Source of the DNA: Chara braunii
Taxonomy: Eukaryota > Streptophyta > Charophyceae > Charales > Characeae
DNA length: 37,154 bases
Direction of reading: 5' to 3'
Assembly (NCBI GenBank): GCA_003427395.1
Contig: BFEA01001377.1
Coordinates: forward strand, 1 to 37,154
Made by a program: the position numbers and the translations under genes. This document shows positions 27,801-37,154 of this stretch, piece by piece. The notes under the pieces are model-generated. The model did not search any database. It was given only the letters and a program-made list of their open reading frames with translations, and had not been told where the DNA came from. How positions within the stretch are numbered: position 1 is the first letter of the stretch; every line of letters starts with the position of its first letter.

Positions 27801-27889
27801 CCTTGGGTGGAGCGGAAAAATGAACGACGAGAAAATGCCTCGGAAACGCTGGTGAGCCACCTAGCATATACCCTTCTTGTAGGAATGAC

Positions 27890-28230
27890 GCTCCTACCTA
27901 TACCATGGTAGGAGCTAGCCCAGTAGGTTCAGATGTGGGATGACAAAAAGCGGATGTATGCATCGAACCTCACAACCTCCGATCGTCAGGCAAACTCCCA
28001 TTTTTGGCAGTAACGCGAAGCACGAGGAGAGGATGCCTCGGCAGTACTAGCGGAGCACCCTCGTCTACCAAGACAAATACTGGCGGCGCTCTTACCCACA
28101 TTGTGCTAAGAGCTAGCCCGATAGGTTTCAGGGGCGGACTGACAAACGTCAGGCGCAAAGATCGAGGCCAGGCATGCCCTAACCAACGAACTAACTCCTA
28201 TTTTTTGCACAGTGGGAGGGCGCGACGCAA
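27890..28230 (-). repeat. Tandem tRNA-like (SINE-like) units 3 and 4, period about 198 bp
   Basis: GAGCTAGCCCAGTAGGTTCAG near 27911 recurs as GAGCTAGCCCGATAGGTTTCAG near 28109. On the minus strand one unit reads GAGGTTCGATGCATAC (B box-like) and the other TTAGTTCGTTGGTTAGGGC (A box-like). Confidence 0.45.
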
Positions 28231-28745
28231 GTTCGTCTGGCAAAGGTGTGCAATAATTTTCGTCGTCCGATCTGGAGTATCCCACGACCGAGATCCTCCG
28301 CGTGACTTGTCTCTTCGCATGATCAAAACAAGGAAGGTCGTCATAATCAATTGGGGGGAGAAACAAGAAAAACGAAATAAAAAACGACGATGGTTCAAAT
28401 TTTCCCTACATGGCCAAGAGTCGAACCGCGGGCAGCGGAGTAAGAAAAACAGAAAACACGTTAAGAAAAACGGGCAGAAGAAAATAAAAATAAAAATGAA
28501 AAAAAAATAAAAATGAAAAAAAAAAAAAGTGAAAAAATTCAAAAATTTCCTCAACACGCCTACACGTTGGGATTCAAGTTGTGGACAATGGGGAAAGAGA
28601 AAAAGGGAGCACGAAAATGGAGTAAGAACAGCAAAAAGAAAATAGACAACCTACCAGATGCCAAATGGCGCGTGTGAGGACGACGCATATATTTTGACTC
28701 GGCAGGCTACAACTGACCCGTTTCAAACGGATCTCAGTTTAGTTT
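28230..28745. other. A-rich, low-complexity stretch, no gene
   Basis: AAAATAAAAATGAAAAAAAA-type sequence fills 28480-28540. A B-box-like motif (GCGGTTCGACTCTTGG, minus strand) lies near 28415-28435. The Lys-rich and Phe-rich frames here are compositional. Confidence 0.6.
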
Positions 28746-28840
28746 TTTGCCCACATTGATGGCGTGTATCTTTTCGTGTTCTTGCGGAAGATTCATTCTC
28801 ATTTTGCACATTTGGTGAGTAGGGGAGTAGAGCCCAACAC
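28746..28840 (+). mobile_element. Family B MITE-like element, left end missing
   Basis: GGCGTGTATCTTTTCGTGTT, CTTGCGGAAGATTCATTCTC, and TTTGCACATTTGGTGAGTAG at the right. Confidence 0.7.
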
Positions 28841-28844
28841 GAAG

Positions 28845-28925
28845 GGCCTTGTTTCGCGACAGGGACTCGAACCCTGGCATGCGGGATGGCATGACGGCCT
28901 TACAACTGACCCCGCCTAACGGGGC
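28845..28925 (-). repeat. tRNA-like sequence, probable tRNA-derived SINE or pseudogene
   Basis: On the minus strand the B box CAGGGTTCGAGTCCCTG is perfect and its flanks can pair as a T-arm (CCAGGG/CCCTGT). An A-box-like GGGGTCAGTTGTAAGGCC is upstream at about the right distance. The acceptor stem does not pair, so this is not a functional tRNA as read. Confidence 0.5.
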
Positions 28926-28963
28926 ATTCTGTGGCCGCAACTAGGGTGGAGCAACGACCATGA

Positions 28964-29239
28964 TGGCCCCTCCCTTGGCCTACGCTGGACAATCATGAAC
29001 CCCTTGCAAACTCATCACCCCCGACATTGGATCTTTCTGATCCTGAGGGTGGGGCTGAGTGTCGGGAAGAAAACAACAGCTCGGGAGAACAAGCTGACGG
29101 AATTATGAAGGGGATTCCCGCCATTGAGATCGACGGATCTCGTGGCTGGGAACCCACAAAAGAGAGAGGGGGACTTAGGTTGATTAAGGAACTAAGTCCA
29201 ACCTTTCCCCGACATACCTGCACTGGGAAAAATAGCGAG
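28964..29239 (+). CDS. Possible exon of an unknown plus-strand gene
   Basis: An open frame runs from 28964 to a strong donor AGCGAG|GTACGT at 29239/29240 in phase 0. The product is polar and acidic with natural-looking composition (DLSDPEGGAECREEN, GIPAIEIDGSRGWEP, LRLIKELSPTF). A possible acceptor is after GATCCTGAG near 29045. There is no start codon in a good context, no partner exon was found, and I recognise no domain. It may be a relic of a transposon gene. The antisense frame (28993-29223) looks less natural. Confidence 0.22.
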
Positions 29240-31100
29240 GTACGTCAAACTTTAAAAACTCATAACTCATAGAATAATGGTAAAAAAAATACGAAAAAAA
29301 AAATTTCATAAATGAAACAACGTCGGCCATCTCGTGAAAATTTAAGATGACTGATTAAAATAACCCTAAATAGATAAAAAGGAGAGAAGGGGGAATAGTC
29401 AAAATCAGTCGCACTAAGTGTGTTGTTCTGGTGCGACGACGTCACACCGTCGATCTCGCAAAAATCGAGGGTCCGGAGACATCTCGAATTATTGTCCAAG
29501 GGGAAGAGTGTCGAGCACTCTCTCCACCTCGACTATAAAAGCAGGCAGTGCCCCAACAGTTGCCACACAAGGAGCACGTGCTATTGGAGTGGTCACACAC
29601 TCTAAGGCATTCGTGAGTTATGGGAGTGTTGCGGATGTGCTGTTGGGAGTCTACTAGAGGAGCTGCTAGAGCAAGGAGGAGGAGGCTGAGCCACCACACC
29701 CACAAGGTGGGGGCACCTTGCATCCACTTTTGGTTGGTACCGGACCTACGGCACATGAGCTATGGACCACTCCATTGGAGTGGGACCCCACCTCCGGGTT
29801 CAAGGGAGCGACATTTGGACCTAGCTTCGACAAAGGACCGTGTTTCATTATTTTTTAGATTGGACGTGGCCAACGTGAGGGTGCATGCTACCGGAGTGGT
29901 CAAGCTACAAGGCTACGTCCGCATGTGGAGGAGCGTTGCCAGCCTTGTCGTACGTGGGCGTCGAGATAACTTTGTGGAGGTGCCGTGGGACGGTCACTGG
30001 GCCTGGTTTTGACGCCAAGGCGGTGCCTTTTATTTTGAAGAAGGGATCTCGGTTTGCAGCACAACAAGGTGACGGTACCGCTCACCCATTTATTGGCGGC
30101 TCACGGCGGTAGCGTCCTTTATTTTTTTGTGGCATTTCAAGTATGTCGTCGCGGTCCAAAGAAGGTACCGAGTGCGGCACGAGTTCAAGGCGGAAAACGG
30201 TGAAAGTTTGTGGCGGTACATCGTGAGGGATTTTTTTTGTAACAAGAACAATGCAAGTCCTTGACATTTTGGCATGGTAGAACCATTGGTACCGGTCTGC
30301 GGCACTATTGACACCATTTGGGACTTTGCCGCACCGACGGTTCTATTGATTAGACCGTCGGCACCAAAGTGAAGTCGCTTGACGCCGAGGGATTTATTTT
30401 TGAATGTGTCGGCAACCGTCATTACATTGGGCTCGGCGGGACCGACCATGCCACTCGTCACGTTTGGGACTTGCCGAGGCAAGCAAGAACCGCTCAATAA
30501 TTGTTTGGATGTACGACGCTTGTGATTTTCTATTCAAGACATTTTGGGAGTTTGGTTAGTGTTCAAGGTTCAACTTGGATTTTTTGGGTGAGGCAGTCGG
30601 CATCGACAACATTTTACTCAAGGTCAGTTAATGACTCAGACCACTCACTCCCCATGTGAACCCACACCTTGCTTGCCCCTTCTTTTCTTTTTTGAATGTT
30701 CAGTTGAAAGGAAGAGGCTTGATTGTGCGTGTTCAAACGTGAAAAGGAAAGTGTTATCTGATCCTGTGCGTCCTTGTCTATCCTCGGAAACTGTTTTGGC
30801 TTTGTATTTTGTTGCAGGCATGTGAGCGAAAACTTTTATATGCATAACGAAGACTAGAGTTTGCAGGTGTAATGCTCCGTTTGTGCAAAACTTAAATGCT
30901 CTCTTATTTTGGTTTATAAGAATCTTGGTCGATTGAGGGTCACGAGGGAGAAATCTCGTCGTTAATTCGCCTTTCTTCATTCGCTTAGACGGTTTTCGCA
31001 TTAAGAATTCGACGGTATAGGCTGCTCGTTTTATTACTATGAGGTGACCCTCACCTATTACCCACGACAAAAATTGTAAGATGCGGTGGGACGGGTCGAC
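29240..31100 (+). other. Decayed repetitive sequence with a TATA-like site
   Basis: CTATAAAAGCAGGCAGTG at about 29533 is a good TATA-box match. It is followed by GTGC/GTGGGA-rich sequence with repeated GGTACCG, GACGCC-AGG and TTTATTTTTTTG phrases between 29.7 and 30.4 kb. A hairpin ACCGACGGTTCTATTGATTAGACCGTCGG lies near 30330. It could be the promoter/LTR of an old element, but no coding domain is visible. Confidence 0.3.
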
Positions 31101-33070
31101 TAAGCTCTTTTATTTTACACTTTTTTTCTTCACTATCTGCCGCATAGGAAACTACTCCTAGAAGCATGCACCTAGCGATCTCGTCTTGCTCGAGCGGGCA
31201 TCAAGGAAAGATGGGTGGTCTCAGGATCAAGTTTCTAATTTCCGTAAGCATCGTAGGACCAAGCAGTGATAGGATTTACCTCACTATTAGCTTGCGCATG
31301 CTCGACATCGTTCTATTTATAGCCCAACCTCTCGTATATTTCATTTCACTCCAAGGTTTTTATGTTGTTGGTTCTCTTTAGGACAATAGCGAGAGTTAAT
31401 CCGCAGTGCCTTCCACCGCACGTTGTGCCAAACCTTGGCTAAGGGAGTAAGTCGACTAACCAGAAGGATGGAGACGAGGGTAGCGGACAACTCAAGTACC
31501 ACAAACAATGCCATCTCGAGCAGTCAGTGACAGAGAAACGTGGTGGTTGCCACGATCACGCTGTTTCTAAACAAGATGGAGGCGAGAGCGTCTGTTGCTG
31601 CTACTGTGGGAGGATTAAGGCAAGGATGGGCGAGAGTCAGCCACATGGTCTTTCATCCGGCGGACGTCTATCCGACTGAGGTAGAGCTCAAAGAAAACCA
31701 AGAAACCCTTGACGATCCGTCGCGAGTTTACTCATTCATGACTATGACCATCACGTTGGGACCGAGCATTGATTTTAATTATCTCCGAAAGATGCACTAG
31801 AGGGACATAGGGGTTGTCTACTACGTCGTGAACGAGACAATCTATCGTAAGTTCGAAGACGAGATCATGTGGCTGTCCCTGCGCATTACGTGAAACCACC
31901 ACGCTCGACAGGGACAATTTGTGTCCATCCAACATTATGACCGCGTAGGTCCATTTGATGTCAGTATCCGTGCCTAATAGAGATATGATGATGAGGTCGT
32001 TCAGTGGCAGAAGGATAGTCTGTTAAAACTCTTTCGTATTTGATGACGACTCTTTTGGTGGCGAGACGGATGGCGGAACTCTACAGCGCGAGCAATCTAC
32101 AACTACGATAGGGAGGACAAGTGAGGAAGTTGGTGATCAACAAGGCGCTTATCATATGGAGTGCTCGACAGGGTAGACGAGCCCGGGCGACTCGTATGCT
32201 TTACGACCGCTAGACGTCACCTTCCTCTATAGGTCCCTCTTGATTGGACCGCGAGGAGGATGGTAGCTAGGTAAACCCCTAGGATCGGATCATCAGGCTT
32301 CGACCTTGAGGGCCTAAAACATAATAAAATTTGATCACCTTAGTGCTACCGACCAAGAAAACACGGTCAACATGCCCTATGATTATCATTTCCGTGAAGA
32401 CTTTCGTTGGTGTCATGGTGAGGAGCGAAGGCGACACAATTTTTTTGTTATTTTTTTTTTGTATATATTTAGTGTGTTAGGCATCCGCAGTTAGGCGATA
32501 ACCTCTACATTAGAAAGGGTGTATGTGACGCGGATAAAAAAAGTAAAAAGGGGAGGAAAAAAATAAATATGGTCATATTGCCATGATACGTTATTTTTTA
32601 AATAAGATCAAAAAAGTTTCAATCTATGTAAACGGTGAGTGTCAATGGTGTTAAGAAGGTAACTTTCATATCGATCTAATTGTGTATCAATTGTGGGACG
32701 CTTTTCCGTTTTGTGTAGTGGTAAAAACAAATGTATATTTCATGTTGTCAAAGTTTGCAGTTCTTGTGAAGGACTATCGTTTGGTCACTGAGACGAGACG
32801 CCACTTATGTATTGCGTTTATGAGCTTTGTTCGCGACATTCATGTGTATCTTGTTTGCTACGTTTTTGTGTTTGTTTGCGACGTCTATGTGTGTTTTGGT
32901 TGCTACATTCATATGTTTGGTTGCGACTTTTTTTTTTGTTAATGAGATATATGTTTGTTTGGTTGCAATATCAAAACCTTCGTTTCAAAAGGGAAGAACT
33001 TTTGTAAAAGGGTTAGAAGCAGCCAGAGTTGTGATCGACCCGACGAAGTCTAGTCGACAAATGGGGTTCA
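31100..33070. other. No gene or repeat recognised
   Basis: Frames up to 86 codons occur on both strands without recognisable motifs. T-rich tracts lie at 32435-32460 and 32925-32940. Between 32820 and 32950 a short degenerate repeat of about 33 bases (TTTGTTTGCGACRTYYATGTG type) is visible. Confidence 0.4.
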
Positions 33071-33109
33071 CCTTTTAGGAGATTAGCAACCTATGGAATG
33101 AGCGTCTTC

Positions 33110-33305
33110 ATCGAGAGCGATCGATATTTATTCGTAAGAGTTGTCTGTACTACGGCGAAATGAGCAAAACGCCCTTGGCTGGTCCACCTCCGCAATTGCA
33201 TGTAAAACCTTTCATATAGCTCGGTAGAGATACACCTTTGGGGATGGTGACAACTCCTCAGGGAAGATGAGTTGTGCCTCACGGGATCCTGACCTGTCGG
33301 GGAAC
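33110..33305 (-). repeat. Dispersed repeat D, copy 2, inverted
   Basis: Read on the minus strand it gives GTGAGGCACAACT, GGAGTTGTCACCATCC, TACCGAGCTATAT and GGAGGTGGACCAGCCAAGGG, the same order as in the copy at 35.15-35.32 kb. Confidence 0.75.
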
Positions 33306-33477
33306 GAGAGAAGTATGACTAGCGCATCCAGCTAGAGCGGCAAACCCCATAATTCACCTTGATGAATATCGGGGAAACGTCCAGACTCTCAAAGAAAAGT
33401 ATCAAGCTCCTGCGTGATGCGGTTGAGAGGTCCCCTTTATGCACAGCAACGCGAGGGGGCCGTTGCGTCCGACAGTG

Positions 33478-33965
33478 TATCCCCCCCGAGCTACCGAAGC
33501 ACATGCGACGACTTTTCGTATGCAATCGCAGAGTTGGTAAGGCGGAGGGTGTTTCTTGTTCGCTGTGGTATAGGGGGTACGCGTGGTTAACGGTCGAGTC
33601 AGACCCGTGTGCGAACCGTCGTCCAAGGCGTTGATCTCTCGAACACGATCCTACGCTGGTCGACTAGGACGGTCGAATCTAACCACGTGACACATCTCAC
33701 AAAAACAAGATCAAACTCTCGTACGTAAATTGCGCCTAGTCACTTTTTCCATACTCGACCCATAACCTTTACTGAGCGATTCTGACTAGTATCACACGTG
33801 AGACTCTGAATAAATATTAAGGTGACGCAGGTATTAGTCATATCGACTAGCCATGAATAAATACGCAAGCAGTTGCAGTGGTGGGGTACTATATAGTATC
33901 CATAATCACGTGGTCCTCAGTGGTCTCGAGGGTCACGTTCGACGCTCAAGTGTTGGCTGACATGC
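33478..33965 (+). repeat. Dispersed repeat D, copy 3, 5' truncated
   Basis: Begins CCCCCCGAGCTACCGAAGC and keeps CATAGGGGGT-like, CATATCGACTAGCCATGAAT, GTACTATATAGTATCCATAA and GACGCTCAAGTGTTGGCT in register with copy 4. Identity drops in the middle. Confidence 0.75.
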
Positions 33966-33969
33966 GCGT

Positions 33970-34180
33970 TAAGTGACTAATAACTGTGTTTTCGTTAAAA
34001 GTGAAATTGTTTTCATGTTCACTTTTTCTTTCAAATGTAAAATGACACACATACGAGAGGAGAAAAAAATAAAAAAACAATGAAACAAGGCGAATGGTGC
34101 AAGCTTAGCATTGAAAAGTTTCAGAAAAAGTTTGAGAAATACATCATTTTACAATAACATTTTGAAATTGTGGAAAGCAA
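33970..34180. other. No feature recognised
   Basis: AT-rich sequence that leads into the 51-bp tandem repeat. Confidence 0.4.
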
Positions 34181-34183
34181 TAC

Positions 34184-34335
34184 CAACCATTGAAACTATT
34201 ATTAAGTATCAACAAAGTGTTGAATGACACATACCAACCATTGAAACTATTCTCAACCATCAACAAAGTGTTGAATGACACATACCAACCATTGAAACTA
34301 TTCTTAACCATCAATAAAGTGTTGAATGATATCAT
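34184..34335. repeat. 51-bp tandem repeat, three units
   Basis: CAACCATTGAAACTATT starts each unit and AAAGTGTTGAATGACACATA ends it. The period equals 17 codons, so both strands read through as repeated peptides, which explains the regular frames. A decayed fourth half-unit (ACAAAATGTCGAATGACATT) follows. Confidence 0.92.
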
Positions 34336-34439
34336 AAGCCGCATATCTGGAATGTTCATTCCTGCTCGACAATGGACAAAATGTCGAATGACATTCTATG
34401 CCTCATATGCGGGATGTTGTCTTGCGAGAATTTGATTAG

Positions 34440-35025
34440 AGGAAAGTGACATTTCGCTACCAAATATGCAAAACCTAACATAAAAACACCACAACTACAA
34501 CCATCATGTTAGACGGGCACCCCGTCAAGCGATGTCTCGAAAGATGTCGTAAGGTCGTCCAAGTCATATCTTTCATGAAGATTTCGACGTTGGAACTTCA
34601 TTCTAAGGAACGTGATTAATAGTTCAAGCGGTGCGGAAGGTCAGCGTGACGGAGAGAGTCTACAAGGCGGAATTCACATTTGTAACCGTCTATTCTAACA
34701 TATGTCAAAGCACTGTGGTTCCCAAAGTTAAAACACCTGTTCCCCCGCCGCGGAAAACCCCAATCGCTGTGAGTTAGGACCGACTTTCTCGGTAGGTAGT
34801 CGCTCTTTCCAACCTAGTTCCCACAGTAGCAGGCAACGCAACGTTGGACCCAGGTTGGAGAGGGTGGACGATGGTGGATTGCACCAACGGCCGTGGAAAC
34901 GGTCGGGCCGGTCCAATGTTTGGGCGTTGAGCGGCCTCTATCGCACTTTCGCTCGTTGGCGGGAAAGGAAGAACTAAAGCAAAAAAAAAAGGCAAAAATT
35001 TGGCGGTGTCGGGCGCATCGGTCCG
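34440..35025. other. No gene recognised
   Basis: Several short frames occur (62-97 codons) and an A-run lies at 34980-34990. No motif or repeat is seen. Confidence 0.4.
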
Positions 35026-35030
35026 GCGCC

Positions 35031-35745
35031 TCGCGGGACCCTCCCGGCCGCGTCACGCAGGAGTTGGTTTTTAGAACCCTTCGTCGCAATATACATGGAG
35101 CTTCCACAAGCCGCCCCGGCCAGGTGCGCCAGCCATACCTCTCGCGAGCCCCTACGACAGGATAGGGCCTACGCGAGGCACGACTTACCTACACCTTACA
35201 GGAGCTGTCACCTTCCTTCGGTGGGCGTATCCCCGCCGAGCTACCAGTCCACAATACGAAAGCTAATCAGTTGCAATCGCAGAGGTGGACCAGCCGAGGG
35301 CGTTTCTCGTTCGCTGTAGCATAGGGGGTACGCGCGGTAATACGCCTCTATCGGACCCGCACGCGAACCGACATCTTGGGGGGGCCGAGGTCCCAAGCGC
35401 GACTCATCGTCGGTCGACTAGGACGCATCCCACACACCACGCGCACTCCACTTTACGAACGCTCATTCACACAAAACAACATATACACGAAACGACATAA
35501 TACCAACAACGCGACAACGCTCCTAGCCCCTCGGTAGCCAACCCATAACTTTCCAATGCGGAAATCGGATAAGCGTCGCACACTGAACTTAGTATAAAAC
35601 CGCGCGGACGCAGGGCATATTCATATCGACTTGCAATGCAGGAGTACACAATCAGTCGCAACGATGGCGTACTATGTAGTGCCCATAATCAAGCGGTCCC
35701 TCATGGATTCGAGTACCGCTTATGACACTCAAGTGTCAGGCTTGA
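35031..35745 (+). repeat. Dispersed repeat D, copy 4, longest
   Basis: Contains both the left module seen in copy 1 (GGGACCCTCCCGGCCGCGTC) and the right module seen in copy 3 (CATATCGACTTGCAATGC, GACACTCAAGTGTCAGGC). It shows that the shorter copies are parts of one repeat of at least 0.7 kb. No terminal repeat or coding domain was seen. Confidence 0.75.
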
Positions 35746-35749
35746 AGTG

Positions 35750-36340
35750 TCGTGAGGGCCTAACCCTTCACGACATTGCACGGCTGAAGGAATAGTCGTG
35801 CAGCCGCCGAGGCACCTCAGGCTCTCGACCTGGGTGTCACGGTAGGCAAATCAAATAGGCTCTTCGTGAGGGGAAAACCCCTCCCCTGCAGAGCCTAGGG
35901 CTTGGGATGTCTTGGACAAGGACCTCGAATCCCGGCCCAGGACCAAATGTCCGACTAAGAAAATCATCAAAAAGCAGGAGACAAGAATAAAAGTAGAGAC
36001 CTCCCCTTAGTCCCTCAGTCTCAGCTTCTGAGTAGGGCTCTAATGTGGGGCTCTTTAATCTATGCAAACATTCATTCCAAGTATACCCATGTATACATAT
36101 ATAAGGGTTTAGTATGTGACGATCACTGTTCACAGTCTCACTGGGGTTCTCACAATAATACGTATATGTGCAATCGTAAGCAACCAAATCCAGAATCTGC
36201 TTCACAACACATACCTGCCATCACATCAACGAACCAAATCAACAACCCACACACTACACGAAGTCAACCCCAACCACCTTCGACACTCATACCCTTTGCT
36301 TTAGCCATGCACGCCCCAAACCTCCTGTCCAACCAACCTT
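35750..36340. other. No gene recognised; one B-box-like motif
   Basis: GGGATTCGAGGTCC on the minus strand (about 35918-35931) resembles a pol III B box. AGGGGAAAACCCCTCCCC near 35870 can form a small hairpin. The 122-codon minus-strand frame here has no motif. Confidence 0.4.
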
Positions 36341-36515
36341 AATTAAATACTCAGCACCTTTGTCAAATGACCATTCAATAAAAGTCCGGGTGAAACCTTA
36401 ATAAAACAACGAAATCACCAGGGCTAAAACCTTTTAGGTTGAGTGTAGAGGGAGAGTTGAAATTGAGTCGTAGATCGACGAATCGGCAATCGACTTGTTA
36501 TCAGTGATAACAGTA
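36340..36515 (+). mobile_element. Possible LTR end with primer-binding-like site
   Basis: AATAAA at 36377-36382 is followed by about 110 bases ending ATCGACTTG. Then comes TTATCAGTGATAACAG (36498-36513), where plant LTR elements often carry a TGGTATCAGAG-type primer site. The match is partial and the 13-base palindrome TTATCAGTGATAA may explain it alone. No reverse transcriptase or gag is in the window. Confidence 0.25.
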
Positions 36516-36765
36516 AGTGATCCTCAAGGGATCAAGATGGATCTAGCCCTGAACTTGGATCAAAAAGATCAAAAAGGACCTGTAACACATGGCAGACCAA
36601 TCCCCAAGCTAAGATCATAAGTGTATGGAGAATACAACTCCATAATACATCCTCACTCAAAACTTCCTTATAAGCTAAACCTAAGTCTATTTTTGAATCA
36701 GTGCTTAAGCTGAAGGTAGACTAACTACAAAGTCTCCCCTATTCTGGGTGGATCGTCTGAATCAT

Positions 36766-37154
36766 CTGTCAAAATATAATCTATCTCCTCTAAACTAAGA
36801 AAATTTTTGGCAGCGCTTCCCGTAGGAAAAGTGTCTTTTCTTAATTTATATAAGCCCAGATATGGGAGCAGAAATAATCTCTAACTCCTGGAAAGTCAAA
36901 TTTTGTCTAACTCTCTGAATTAGTAGAAATTTGGGCAGCACTCGCTTTAAAAAATGAAGACTTCCCAGGATTATACTAAGTCAGATATGAAGGTAGAATT
37001 AATCTCTAATTTTGGAAAGTCGAATTTTGTCTAAGTTTCTAAATTAGTAGAAATTTGGCCAGCACTCCCTTTAGAAAGGGAGACTTCCCAGATTTATACT
37101 AAGTCAGATATGAAGGCATAATTAATCTCGAATTCTGGAAAGTCAAATTCTGTC
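36766..37154. repeat. Tandem repeat, period 123-124 bp, runs off the window
   Basis: GGAAAGTCAAATTTTGTCTA begins units at about 36890, 37014 and 37137; a more diverged unit precedes them. Each holds GAAATTTGGSCAGCACTCSC, GACTTCCCAG and TCAGATATGAAGG. The unit is AT-rich on one side and has a GCAGCAC block that I associate with tandem repeats inside plant retrotransposons. Confidence 0.9.

Noticed and set aside
29533-29550. TATA-box match as promoter of a plus-strand gene
   Set aside because: No coding exon or recognisable product follows; kept only as a note within the decayed region.
31540-31800. 86-codon plus-strand frame considered as a coding exon
   Set aside because: No motif, no splice support and no conservation visible within the window.

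Overview
This is a repeat-dense stretch of eukaryotic nuclear DNA. There is no operon-like packing. About 1 kb at the left edge is GA microsatellite, many transposon-like inverted repeats are spread through the window, tandem arrays are frequent, and one 275-base assembly gap (N) lies at 20734-21008. I see no convincing rRNA gene, intact tRNA gene, CRISPR array or bacterial feature. The organism cannot be fixed from the sequence alone. Kilobase-scale introns, GA/CT microsatellites and a terminal tandem repeat that reminds me of plant retrotransposon repeats make a large-genome streptophyte, such as a charophyte alga, my weak first guess. A large-genome invertebrate is not excluded.

The one gene I can build with confidence is on the minus strand and spans about 21 kb (24908 down to 3975). 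Four exons have GT-AG borders. The two junctions between adjacent exons (exon 1 to 2, and the last two exons) also match in reading phase. Exon 1 (24743-24908) encodes a signal peptide. Exon 2 (20431-21120) encodes a long Gly/Ser/Asp-rich spacer and contains the N gap. A Cys-rich exon (4675-4870) ends in CC-x4-C-N. The last exon (3975-4129) encodes a hydrophobic C-terminal tail of the kind that directs GPI anchoring. Exon 2 ends in phase 1 and the Cys-rich exon starts in phase 0, so at least one exon is missing between them. An open segment at 9046-9176 has the right phases and acceptable splice sites and is the best candidate. With it the protein would be 445 residues. The likely product is a secreted, cell-surface-tethered, Cys-rich protein on a flexible stalk. 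I do not recognise its family.

The introns and flanks are filled with at least three families of short, roughly palindromic elements (MITE-like). Family A has ends of the type TACCGTCTTC / GAAGACGGTA. Family B has ends of the type GGGCCTCGCTCCACTACTC and contains a conserved core resembling CTAGAACATGGAAAGATAC. Family C has ends of the type GGGCATACTCACAC / GTGTGAGTATGCCC. Some family A copies have become tandem arrays (15.4-16.0 kb and 17.9-18.55 kb). A hairpin with two 55-base arms sits in the intron close to exon 2.

Region by region: 1-1027 is GA-rich microsatellite. 1028-3974 holds degenerate tandem repeats downstream of the gene. 3975-24908 is the gene with its repeat-filled introns. 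24909-25130 is a compound microsatellite directly 5' of the start codon. 25130-26340 carries family C and B elements. 26760-28930 holds a dispersed repeat and a tandem set of tRNA-like (SINE-like) units. 28930-29240 contains a possible plus-strand exon. 29240-33070 is largely uninterpretable, decayed repeat. 33110-35750 contains inverted and direct copies of one dispersed repeat. 36340-37154 looks like the edge of a retrotransposon-like element and ends in a 123-124 bp tandem repeat that runs off the window.
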